Assembly: GCA_033764445.1 (NCBI GenBank)
Contig: JANRIZ010000079.1
Coordinates: 1-25,765 of the forward strand
Reading direction: 5' to 3'
Length of the DNA stretch: 25,765 nt
Source of the DNA: JANRIZ01 sp033764445
GTDB taxonomy: Bacteria > Verrucomicrobiota > Verrucomicrobiia > JAWXBN01
Shown: positions 13,617 through 21,831 of the stretch, in pieces
Numbering within the stretch: the first letter of the stretch is position 1
Layout: every line of letters begins with the position of its first letter
Notes under the pieces: generated by a model
The model's database searches: none
What the model was told of the DNA's origin: nothing
Seen by the model: the letters and a program-made list of their open reading frames with translations, nothing else
Translations under genes and position numbers: made by a program

Positions 13617-16286
13617 ATGTATTCCCCCCTCCGCCCACGTTTGTTACTCCTGCTGGGAGTGGTGTGGACATTGCTGGGGCTCGCGGAGGCCGGGGCATCC
13701 ACGCCCGAAAAACCGGCGGGCAAAGGCCAGCCGGTGGAACTGGTGATGGCCGACTACATTCCCGACTGGCTGGACAATCCCCAGACGATTCTCACCAGTG
13801 AGTTCATTGCGGCCAACCCCGATGTGCTGGTCCGGCCCTTCATCCAGCTGCGCCTTCCCAATCAGTCCAACAACACGAGCATGATGCTGCTGTCGTTTGC
13901 CGGAGGGATCGGCCCCGACGTCTTCCGGGTGTGGTTCCACCAGCTGGAGAGCTGGGTCAACCAGGGGTTTGTCATGGACCTGAGCGAGTTTATCGGAAGC
14001 GACGAAAACGGGGATGGCATCATTGATGACAGCGAGGCCAGGGTACCCGAGTGGAAAACCCTTTCACCTGCCTTGCGCCGGGTGGCCACCATCAATGGAA
14101 AACCCTATGGGTTTCCCGCGGGCAACGCGGTTTCCTGCATCATCTACCGCCGGGATCTGGTCCGGGAAATCACCGGCAGTGACGAGGCTCCGCGGACCTG
14201 GGATGAATTTTTCAGCATTTGCCAGAAGCTGACCCGGGACGCCCAAAAACTTCCCAATGGTGAGGAGCGGCCCAGCCGCCGCGGTTTTTTTGCCGATCCG
14301 AACACATTCCGGTGGCTGCCCTGGATGTGGAGTGCGGGCGGGCGGGAAATCGTGCAGGTGCGGCGGGCCAAAGATGGCACCCTGCACGAGTTTCCCAAGG
14401 AACAGATTCAAATGCTCAGTCCCACAGGTGAAAACCTGGCCAACGCGCCGCTGCAGTGGAAGGCGACCTTTGCGTCACCCGAGGGAAAACAGGCGATGGA
14501 GTTTTACTGGAGGCTTTTCTGGCAAAAATGGATCCGGGATCCAAAGACCGGGGAGCCCGTCAATCTGACCGATGCCCAGGCCGCCAGGGGTGAGATCACG
14601 CTGCCTGACGGACGAAAACTGACCTTTCAGGAAAAGGATGTGTTCACCGGGGTGACCCGCGGCTTGTTGGGGGACAATAAAAAGGGGGCGGGCGAGTTGT
14701 TTCGAAAAGGGGAAATCTGCTTTTACATCGGATTTGCCGGGGAGGTCACCGAGCTGCTCAACCAGCTTTCCACCTCACAAATCGGGCTGATGGCCATTCC
14801 CTCCCCGGACGGTTCGCGGCTCACGGCCAATATCCAGCCCAACTTCTGGTTCTGCCTGAATTCCACCGTTGCCAAGGACGCTCCCGAAAAACGGCGCAAG
14901 GCCTTTGAGCTGCTCAAAACCATTTCCGGGGATAATTTTTTAAGGGCCGACATGCAGGTGCAGCGGCAGAAGGGAATGATCGCCTTTGCCGACCCGGAAT
15001 ATCTGAAAAAGTTCGGCATGGAGGAAAGCATCCCGGATGTGGCCGAACACTGGCGCAAAAGCCTGGAGGAGATCAAAAAGAACTCCTTTACCGAGCCGTA
15101 TGTGGGAAAATGGGAGCCGGTGAGCGTCAATCTCATCGGTCGGGAGATCATCAGCCGGATCATGTCCGACCGGAGTTTTGATTACAAGGCGGCCATGGAC
15201 CAGGCCCAGGAGGTGGCCAACAACAAGGTGCTTGGGGAACGGGATGAGGCACAGATGCGGAAGCTCAGGTCCTGGTTCTACTGGATTTTTGCCGTGATCC
15301 TGGTTTTTTTCCTGTGGATGTGCAAAAAGATGTGGGAGGGGATCAGCAAGGCCCACCTGCAAAGTGCGGCCAGCGGTTTTGACAACCGTGTGACCGAGGC
15401 CAATGCCATCTCCCGCATATTGCCCTGGGTGTTTCTGCTGCCCTCCATCGCCCTGGTACTGATGTGGACGTATTATCCCCTGGCCCAGGGGGGGGTCATG
15501 GCCTTTCAGGATTACCGGATCATGGCCGCCAAGCCGTTTGTGGGGCTGGACAATTTCATTACCGTCCTGACCGATCCGAAGTTTTACAAGTATCTCTGGA
15601 TCACCGTCAAGTTTGTGGCGGTGAATCTGACACTGGGTTTTTTTGCGCCGATCATCCTGGCGATCATGCTCAATGAGATTCCGTGGGGCAAAATGACCAT
15701 GCGGATGATTTTTCTGCTGCCCACGGTTTCCTCGGGGATTGTCATCACCTTCATCTGGCTGTCGATGTACCACCCCAACGAGCAGGGTTTTTTCAATTCC
15801 GTCCTTTTGGGGTTGGGGTGGATTCAGAAGCCCCTGCAATTTCTCAATGACGCCAACTGGGCACTGGTGTGGGTGACCATTCCCTCCGTCTGGGGGTCGT
15901 TGGGGGCCGGATCATTGATCTATCTGGCGGCCCTCAAAAGTGTTCCCGAGGATTTGTACGAGGCCGCCGAAATCGACGGGGCGGGATTCTGGCACAAACT
16001 TTTCAAAATCACCATTCCGACGCTTTTCCCGCTGATCCTCATCAATTTCATCGGCAGTTTTATCGGGCTCTTCCGGAGCATGGGCAACATCTTCCTGATG
16101 ACCGGGGGGGGGCCCGGGGATGAGACAACGGTCATTTCATACGCCATTTTCCAGGACTCGTTCATCTTTCTGAAGTTTGGCACCGCCACGGCCACGGCCT
16201 GGATGCTGGCGACCCTGCTGGTGGCCTTCACGATCCTGCAGCTGAAGATTCTCTCGAAGGTGGAATTCCGAAAGGCGGAGGAATAA
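13617..16286 (+). CDS. Fused solute-binding protein and MalF-like ABC permease
   Basis: This 889-aa protein joins two parts normally encoded separately. Residues 1-26 are a signal sequence. About 28-545 form a family-1 extracellular solute-binding protein (IGPDVFRVWF, NGKPYGFPAGNAVSCIIYRRD, FRKGEICFYIGFAG), longer than the usual 400-450. It contains an EF-hand-like loop at 129-140 (DENGDGIIDDSE). A membrane helix at about 551-572 leads to the cytoplasm. From about 600 on there is a MalF-type permease with six helices and the EAA loop EAAEIDGAGFWHKLFKITIP (from 782), where an ABC ATPase docks. The permease lacks a large MalF P2 loop. Substrate is probably an oligosaccharide by family. The partner permease starts 6 bp downstream; no ATPase is present. 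Confidence 0.88.
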   Translation: MYSPLRPRLLLLLGVVWTLLGLAEAGASTPEKPAGKGQPVELVMADYIPDWLDNPQTILTSEFIAANPDVLVRPFIQLRLPNQSNNTSMMLLSFAGGIGPDVFRVWFHQLESWVNQGFVMDLSEFIGSDENGDGIIDDSEARVPEWKTLSPALRRVATINGKPYGFPAGNAVSCIIYRRDLVREITGSDEAPRTWDEFFSICQKLTRDAQKLPNGEERPSRRGFFADPNTFRWLPWMWSAGGREIVQVRRAKDGTLHEFPKEQIQMLSPTGENLANAPLQWKATFASPEGKQAMEFYWRLFWQKWIRDPKTGEPVNLTDAQAARGEITLPDGRKLTFQEKDVFTGVTRGLLGDNKKGAGELFRKGEICFYIGFAGEVTELLNQLSTSQIGLMAIPSPDGSRLTANIQPNFWFCLNSTVAKDAPEKRRKAFELLKTISGDNFLRADMQVQRQKGMIAFADPEYLKKFGMEESIPDVAEHWRKSLEEIKKNSFTEPYVGKWEPVSVNLIGREIISRIMSDRSFDYKAAMDQAQEVANNKVLGERDEAQMRKLRSWFYWIFAVILVFFLWMCKKMWEGISKAHLQSAASGFDNRVTEANAISRILPWVFLLPSIALVLMWTYYPLAQGGVMAFQDYRIMAAKPFVGLDNFITVLTDPKFYKYLWITVKFVAVNLTLGFFAPIILAIMLNEIPWGKMTMRMIFLLPTVSSGIVITFIWLSMYHPNEQGFFNSVLLGLGWIQKPLQFLNDANWALVWVTIPSVWGSLGAGSLIYLAALKSVPEDLYEAAEIDGAGFWHKLFKITIPTLFPLILINFIGSFIGLFRSMGNIFLMTGGGPGDETTVISYAIFQDSFIFLKFGTATATAWMLATLLVAFTILQLKILSKVEFRKAEE

Positions 16287-16292
16287 ACGGTT

Positions 16293-18296
16293 ATGGGACT
16301 GATTTCGAACATGGACCGCAAGCGGGGCAAGGGGTTGGCCATCATCCTCTTCTTTTATCTGTCCCTGATCCTGGGGGGAGTGACCATGGTTGTCCCGTTC
16401 CTCATGTCCCTTTCGACCTCCGTGACCAACCAGTACGATTCGACCCAGTACAACGTCATTCCCAAGTTTCTTTACAACGAGGATTCGCTCTTTTTCAAAT
16501 ACCTGTTTTTGAAGTACACCGCCTCCAATGCGGATTACGACCGGATCAAGAATCTGTATCAGATCAACAATGCCGAAATTTACACGGATTTCGCCGTGGC
16601 CCGGAATCCCATGCGCAACAACCTGGCCCCCCTGGAATACCACCGGTGGAACCCCGAAAAACTCCGGCGGGCCCGGCAGGACTGGGAGGATTACTGGTCA
16701 AAAATCCGCCAGTTGCCGCCCACCAAACCGCTGGGGGTGGTGGTGCTGTATCCCACCATCAACCGGTCGAAGTTTCAGGATTTTCTGAGGAACAAGTATC
16801 TGGCCCTTTGGCGGGAGAAAAATCCCGACGAGGCCCGGAACCTTTCGGCTGCCAGACAGGAAATCGGTGCCCTGGCACTGATGAATTCCACCTATGCACG
16901 GACCGTGGCCACCATGTTTTCCCGGGTGAGCCTCAGCCGGGGCGATCTGGAATATGGACGGAATGCCGTGTTGGTTTCCACCCCCCAGACCGAGGATTAT
17001 GAAAGCTTCCTCCGGACGCTGGAGGCCGACCAGGTGACCCTTGTCGGCGAGTCGGGCGATTTTCAGACGAGCCTGCGGGACACGCATATCAGTCTGGAAA
17101 AACTCAACCAGGCCTGGGGCACCGGTTACCGGCATTGGGACGAGATCGATTTCATCTTTGAGCTGCCCGCGCACAGGGAGCGTCAGAAGGATTGGCTCAA
17201 CTACGTGCATAAAAAGATGCCCATGACCATTGTCACCGTGGAGGACCCCCTGCCGACGCCGGAATTCCGGGCCTGGCTGCTCAAAAAATTCCAGGGGAAT
17301 CTGGCGGCACTCAACGCGTCCCTGCGGACCGACTACAAGACCCCCGGGGACATTGTCTTCACCGCGAGCCTGCCCCAGAACAAGCTGCTGCGCGGATACT
17401 GGAGCCAGTTTGTGGCCGACCGTGTTCCACTGTCGCAGTGGAAACTGAAGTCCCCGATTCCGACATACCGGACATTTCTTGCGGAACGGTATGGCACCAT
17501 TGAAAAACTCAACGAGGCCTACGGGCAGTCCTACCGCTCCTTCAGTGACTTCCGCCTCCCCCAGGCCGCCTTTGACCGTCAGGAGTTTCTCTCCCGGAAA
17601 CTCTCACTGGTCTGGTTTTTCCTGACCAACAACTTTGTGCAGGTCTTCAAATTCATCGCCACGCAGGGCAACGCGATGTGGAATACGCTCATTCTCATTG
17701 TGGCCAATCTTGTGGCCGGGCTGACGGTCAATCCGCTGGCCGCCTTTGCCCTTTCCCGGTACAAGATCAAATTCAAGCAGATGGTGCTGATTCTTTTCCT
17801 GATCCCCATGGCCTTTCCGGGGGAGGTCATGCAGATTCCCGGGTTCATCCTCACCCGCGATCTGGGCCTGCTCAACACCTACTGGGCGCTGATCCTGCCG
17901 GGATTGGCCAACGGGTTCGGGATTTTCATGATGAAGGGATTTTTTGACGGCTTGCCCCGGGAACTGTACGAGGCGGCGGAAATTGACGGCGCCAACGAAT
18001 GGCAGATATACTGGAATGTCACCTTCCCCATGTGCAAACCCATCATCGCCCTGACCATGCTCAACACGGTCATCGCCTCGTACAGCGAATATTTCTGGGC
18101 GTTCATTGTCTGTCCGGACGAACGCAAATGGACCCTGGCGGTCTGGATTTTCCAATTCTCAATGGATGCCATGGAGCGAGGCGAGACCCATTTGCAGATG
18201 GCGGGCCTTGTGCTGATGACCCTGCCCACGCTGCTGCTTTTTGTGTACATGCAGCGGATCATCATGAAGGGCATCATCCTGCCCTCGATGAAATGA
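16293..18296 (+). CDS. MalG-like ABC permease with a giant periplasmic insert
   Basis: At 667 aa this is more than twice the normal MalG length (about 280). Helix 1 is at about 14-36. Residues about 40-445 form a soluble insert, presumably periplasmic, between helix 1 and the rest. The remaining helices and EAA loop (EAAEIDGANEWQIYWNVTFP, from about 559) are standard MalG. The insert has three similar units with LN at 271/272, 340/341 and 406/407: LEKLNQAWGTGYRHWDEI, LAALNASLRTDYKTPGDI and IEKLNEAYGQSYRSFSDF. The pattern FL..+YG.IE.LN.AWGT.Y.S..D resembles motifs I recall from GH42-type beta-galactosidases. Upstream GGAGGA gives a ribosome site. It is surely co-transcribed with the fused partner. 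Confidence 0.88.
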   Translation: MGLISNMDRKRGKGLAIILFFYLSLILGGVTMVVPFLMSLSTSVTNQYDSTQYNVIPKFLYNEDSLFFKYLFLKYTASNADYDRIKNLYQINNAEIYTDFAVARNPMRNNLAPLEYHRWNPEKLRRARQDWEDYWSKIRQLPPTKPLGVVVLYPTINRSKFQDFLRNKYLALWREKNPDEARNLSAARQEIGALALMNSTYARTVATMFSRVSLSRGDLEYGRNAVLVSTPQTEDYESFLRTLEADQVTLVGESGDFQTSLRDTHISLEKLNQAWGTGYRHWDEIDFIFELPAHRERQKDWLNYVHKKMPMTIVTVEDPLPTPEFRAWLLKKFQGNLAALNASLRTDYKTPGDIVFTASLPQNKLLRGYWSQFVADRVPLSQWKLKSPIPTYRTFLAERYGTIEKLNEAYGQSYRSFSDFRLPQAAFDRQEFLSRKLSLVWFFLTNNFVQVFKFIATQGNAMWNTLILIVANLVAGLTVNPLAAFALSRYKIKFKQMVLILFLIPMAFPGEVMQIPGFILTRDLGLLNTYWALILPGLANGFGIFMMKGFFDGLPRELYEAAEIDGANEWQIYWNVTFPMCKPIIALTMLNTVIASYSEYFWAFIVCPDERKWTLAVWIFQFSMDAMERGETHLQMAGLVLMTLPTLLLFVYMQRIIMKGIILPSMK

Positions 18297-18336
18297 TTTT
18301 ATTTTATATTTTTCCCAGAACAAGTAATGTGAAAAT

Positions 18337-19554
18337 ATGAGTCTTGAAACAAAAGGCAAAAGCCCTTTTTACCCGGGGCAGCCTGTCCCGGTTGAGTTGT
18401 TTGTGGGGAGGCGTCACCAGATTGACAGGCTTGAGGAGCGGGCGATCGGTCAGGTCAAAGCAGGGAAGCCCGTCGCCGTTTTTGTCCAAGGTGAATATGG
18501 GATTGGAAAGAGTTCCATAGCCCAGTATCTCCAGTGGGTCGCAGAAAGGGAATATGGATTGCATTCCATTTATGCAACTTTGGGGGGAGTTAAAAATTTG
18601 CAGGAAGTCGCTGAGAATATTCTGACAGCGACAGTCAGGTCCGGTGTTTTTAATCCCAGCCGATCGGAGGCGATTCGGAATTGGATGGCCAAATATATTG
18701 GGAAACAGGAACTGTTCGGATTATCCCTCAATCTGGAGGCGCTGCGTGCGGATGCGCCACGGTTGAGTCAGGCCTCCGATTTGTTGGATTTTCTGGCGCA
18801 GGTTCAGGTACGGCTTGCAGAAGATAAAGTAAGGGGGATATTTCTTGTTTTGGATGAAATCAATGGAATCGCATCAAATCCAGAATTTGCACATTTTTTA
18901 AAAGGTCTTATCGAGGCGAATAGCAGAAGAAAACCGCCCTTGCCTTTGCTTCTGATGCTTTGTGGCGTGGAGGAAAGACGTCGGGATTTGATCCGCTGTC
19001 ATCAGCCGATTGACCGTATTTTTGATGTGGTTGAGATCGAGCGAATGAAAGCGGAGGAAATGCGATCCTTTTTCATCAATGCATTTGAATCGGTTCGCGT
19101 CAAGGTCCATGACGATGCGTTGGCCAAATTATGTGAGTATTCCGCAGGATTCCCAAAAATCATGCACGAAGTCGGGGATCAGGCATTTTGGATCAATCAG
19201 GACGAGGTGATTGATATTGCCGAATCAACAGACGCTGTTTATGCGGCGGCTTCTGAAGTGGGTAGAAAATACGTTGATCAGCAAATTTATAAAGCGCTTC
19301 AAAGCAAGGATTATAAAAACTTCCTAAATAAAATCGCGGGTTTTGGACCTGATGAAATGACATTTACAAAGGGTCAGATTGAGAAAAATCTCAATACGGA
19401 CCAGAAGAAAAAACTAAATAATTTTCTTCAAAAAATGAAAAAACTAAATGTTATCAAGTCCGGGGATGCAAGTGGTGAATATGAATTTAATGTACGGATG
19501 GTGCGGCTTTATATTTGGATGAGGAGCATTTCGGAAATCATGCCATCTCCGTGA
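18337..19554 (+). CDS. AAA-type (P-loop) ATPase, role unknown
   Basis: This is a 405-aa soluble ATPase. It opens with the pattern PFYPGQPVPVELFVGRRHQID, common in ATPases with an AAA_16/AAA_22 (Cdc6/ORC-like) core. Walker A is QGEYGIGKSS (residues 51-60) and Walker B is FLVLDEING (about 169-177, D173/E174). The C-terminal 130 residues look like a winged-helix region with a Lys-rich stretch. It is not an ABC ATPase (no LSGGQ), so it cannot power the importer upstream. Its base composition is clearly more AT-rich than that of the neighbours, with AT-rich flanks, which suggests recent transfer. The 40-bp gap upstream is AT-rich and may hold its own promoter. Function unknown. Confidence 0.8.
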   Translation: MSLETKGKSPFYPGQPVPVELFVGRRHQIDRLEERAIGQVKAGKPVAVFVQGEYGIGKSSIAQYLQWVAEREYGLHSIYATLGGVKNLQEVAENILTATVRSGVFNPSRSEAIRNWMAKYIGKQELFGLSLNLEALRADAPRLSQASDLLDFLAQVQVRLAEDKVRGIFLVLDEINGIASNPEFAHFLKGLIEANSRRKPPLPLLLMLCGVEERRRDLIRCHQPIDRIFDVVEIERMKAEEMRSFFINAFESVRVKVHDDALAKLCEYSAGFPKIMHEVGDQAFWINQDEVIDIAESTDAVYAAASEVGRKYVDQQIYKALQSKDYKNFLNKIAGFGPDEMTFTKGQIEKNLNTDQKKKLNNFLQKMKKLNVIKSGDASGEYEFNVRMVRLYIWMRSISEIMPSP

Positions 19555-19581
19555 CAGACCGTTTATTACCTTGCCATAGTC

Positions 19582-21831
19582 ATGTCCCGATTTCGCGTCA
19601 CTTCCACGCTGGGGGAACAGCTCAAAAGGCTGGTTCCTCTGGGCGTTTTGTTCCGCAAGCCGCGGCATTTTCTGGACATGTTCAAAATCATCTGGAAAAA
19701 CCGGGACAACCTGCCCTATGCGTGGAAGGTGATCACCCGCGGGGTCTGTGACGGATGCGCCCTGGGTGTCGCGGGATTGTACGATTGGACCGTCAAAGGT
19801 CCGCACCTGTGCATGACGCGGTTGAATTTGCTCCGGCTGAACACGGTTTCGCCCTTTGATCATGACATCCTGCGGGACGTCGGTTCACTGGAAAAACTCG
19901 ACAATGTTCAGCTGCGTGAACTGGGGCGCCTGGCCTACCCGATGAGCCGCAAAAAGGGGGAGAAAGGATTCACCCGCATTTCCTGGGAGGAGGCGTACAG
20001 ACGGATTGCCGACCGCATCCGTGCCTCCACTGTCCGACGGATCGCCTTTTTTGTGACCGCCCGCGGGGTGACCAACGAGATCTACTACATGTCGCAGAAG
20101 GCGGCCCGGGCGTTGGGAACCAACAATGTCGACAATGCCGCCCGCATCTGCCACTCCCCGAGTACCGGGGCGATGAAGCACGCCATTGGCCTGGCCGCCA
20201 GCACCTGTTCCTACAAGGACTGGTACGGCACCGATCTGCTGGTTTTTTTCGGGTCAAACCCCGCCAATGACCAGCCCGTGACCACCAAGTATCTGCACGA
20301 GGCCAAAAAACTCGGCACCAAGGTGGCCATCATCAATCCCTACCTTGAGCCCGGCATGAAACGGTATTGGGTGCCCTCGACCGTGGAAAGTGCGGTGTTT
20401 GGAACGGATATCGCGGATTATTTCATCCCGGTCCATACCGGGGGCGACATCGCCTTTTTGTACGGCGTGATGCGGCACCTGATCGAAAACAACTGGGTCG
20501 ATGAGGAATTTATCGCCAGCCACACGGCGGGATTTGAGGAATTGAAAAAGACCGCGCGGGGATTTGAGTGGGAGGCATTGGAGGCGCAAAGCGGGATTGA
20601 CCGCCATGGCATGCGGGATTTTGCACAGCTCCTGCATGAGGCCAAAAATGCGGTTCTGATCTGGAGCATGGGCATCACCCAGCATGCGTTTGGCGGCGAC
20701 GGGGTGAGCATGGTCATGAATCTGGGGCTGATGCGCGGCTACATCGGGCGTCCGAAAAACGGACTGATGCCCATCCGCGGCCATTCGAGCGTCCAGGGTG
20801 GGGCGGAGATGGGATGTTATGCCACCGCCTTTCCCTGCGTGAAACCGGTCAATCCCGAAAACGCGAAAAAACTTTCGGAGCAATACGGTTTTGAGGTGCC
20901 GGACTGGCCGGGAATGACCACCACCGACATGGTGGAGGCCTGTGCCCGGGGGGAATTGGATGTCTTTTACAATCTGGGCGGCAACCTGCTCCGCAACCTG
21001 CCCGATCCCGATCATGTCCGCAAGGCGATGGAAAATGTGCCGCTGCGGGTGCATCAGGACATCATTTTGAACGACCAGATGTTCATCGAGGCAAAGGAGG
21101 AGGTGATTTTGCTTCCCGCCCAGACGCGGTACGAGCAGGAGGATGGCGGCTGTGAGACGACGACCGAACGGCGCATTCTTTTTTCCCCGGAAATCAAACG
21201 CCAGGTGGGTGAGGCCCGCGCGGAGTGGCGGATCATGCGGGAACTGGTGATGGCTGTGAAGCCCGAGATGGACCGGGTGTTCGGCTGTGAAACCGGATGG
21301 AGGATCCGCGAGGAAATCGCGAAGGTTGTGCCGTTTTACGAGGGCGTGGAGAAACTGCGTGCCACCGGGGACATGGTTCAATACGGGGGGGAACGCCTGT
21401 GCGACAACGCCGTTTTTCCCACCCCCAACGGCAGGGCCAATTTCCGTCCGGTTCCGCTGCCGGATTTGCACCGTCCCGAGGGCACATTCAAGGCCAGCAC
21501 CCGCCGGGGCAAACAGTTCAATTCGCTGATTTATGCCGAAATCGACCCGATCAACGGCGCCCCGCGTGACGCCGTTCTCATGAATCAGGAGGATGCCGCC
21601 CGGCTTCATTTGAAAAACGGGGATGCCATCCGTCTCATGAACGATCTGGGCGAGTACGAGGGACACGTGTTTCTGGCCCCCATCAAGGAGGGCAATCTGC
21701 AGGTCCACTGGCCCGAGGGCAATGTGCTCATCCCCACCGGTGTGGTCGATTCGGTCGGCGGAGTGCCGGACTACAATGCCGTGGTCCGCGTGGAAAAATC
21801 AGAAAACAGTGCAGGCCAAAATGGCGGATGA
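19582..21831 (+). CDS. FdhF/YdeP-type molybdopterin oxidoreductase
   Basis: This 749-aa protein belongs to the DMSO-reductase superfamily (formate dehydrogenase alpha/YdeP-like branch). An N-terminal cysteine group C56, C59 and C77 (GVCDGCALG ... HLCMT) replaces the usual four-Cys [4Fe-4S] motif, as in YdeP. Cofactor-binding segments include TRISWEEAYRRIA, VFFGSNPANDQPV, MGITQHAFGGDGVSMVMNLG, RGHSSVQGGAEMG and LPAQTRYEQEDGG. Residue C190 in ARICHSPS aligns with the selenocysteine of E. coli FdhF, so the metal ligand is probably Cys. YdeP-like proteins have no firmly known substrate. No FdhD or MoCo genes are nearby and there is no Tat signal, so it is probably cytoplasmic. It overlaps the next gene by 11 bp. 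Confidence 0.88.
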   Translation: MSRFRVTSTLGEQLKRLVPLGVLFRKPRHFLDMFKIIWKNRDNLPYAWKVITRGVCDGCALGVAGLYDWTVKGPHLCMTRLNLLRLNTVSPFDHDILRDVGSLEKLDNVQLRELGRLAYPMSRKKGEKGFTRISWEEAYRRIADRIRASTVRRIAFFVTARGVTNEIYYMSQKAARALGTNNVDNAARICHSPSTGAMKHAIGLAASTCSYKDWYGTDLLVFFGSNPANDQPVTTKYLHEAKKLGTKVAIINPYLEPGMKRYWVPSTVESAVFGTDIADYFIPVHTGGDIAFLYGVMRHLIENNWVDEEFIASHTAGFEELKKTARGFEWEALEAQSGIDRHGMRDFAQLLHEAKNAVLIWSMGITQHAFGGDGVSMVMNLGLMRGYIGRPKNGLMPIRGHSSVQGGAEMGCYATAFPCVKPVNPENAKKLSEQYGFEVPDWPGMTTTDMVEACARGELDVFYNLGGNLLRNLPDPDHVRKAMENVPLRVHQDIILNDQMFIEAKEEVILLPAQTRYEQEDGGCETTTERRILFSPEIKRQVGEARAEWRIMRELVMAVKPEMDRVFGCETGWRIREEIAKVVPFYEGVEKLRATGDMVQYGGERLCDNAVFPTPNGRANFRPVPLPDLHRPEGTFKASTRRGKQFNSLIYAEIDPINGAPRDAVLMNQEDAARLHLKNGDAIRLMNDLGEYEGHVFLAPIKEGNLQVHWPEGNVLIPTGVVDSVGGVPDYNAVVRVEKSENSAGQNGG

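Noticed and set aside
14940..15839. A 299-codon minus-strand open frame
   Set aside because: It is antisense to the fused importer gene, is rich in His, Gly, Gln and Pro, and has no hydrophobic or domain pattern.
18337..19554. The AAA ATPase as the energy subunit of the importer
   Set aside because: It lacks the ABC signature (LSGGQ), Q-loop and H-loop pattern and has an AAA_16-like layout. Its base composition also differs from that of the importer genes.
20254..21708. A 484-codon minus-strand open frame
   Set aside because: It is antisense to the molybdopterin oxidoreductase, whose motifs are unambiguous.
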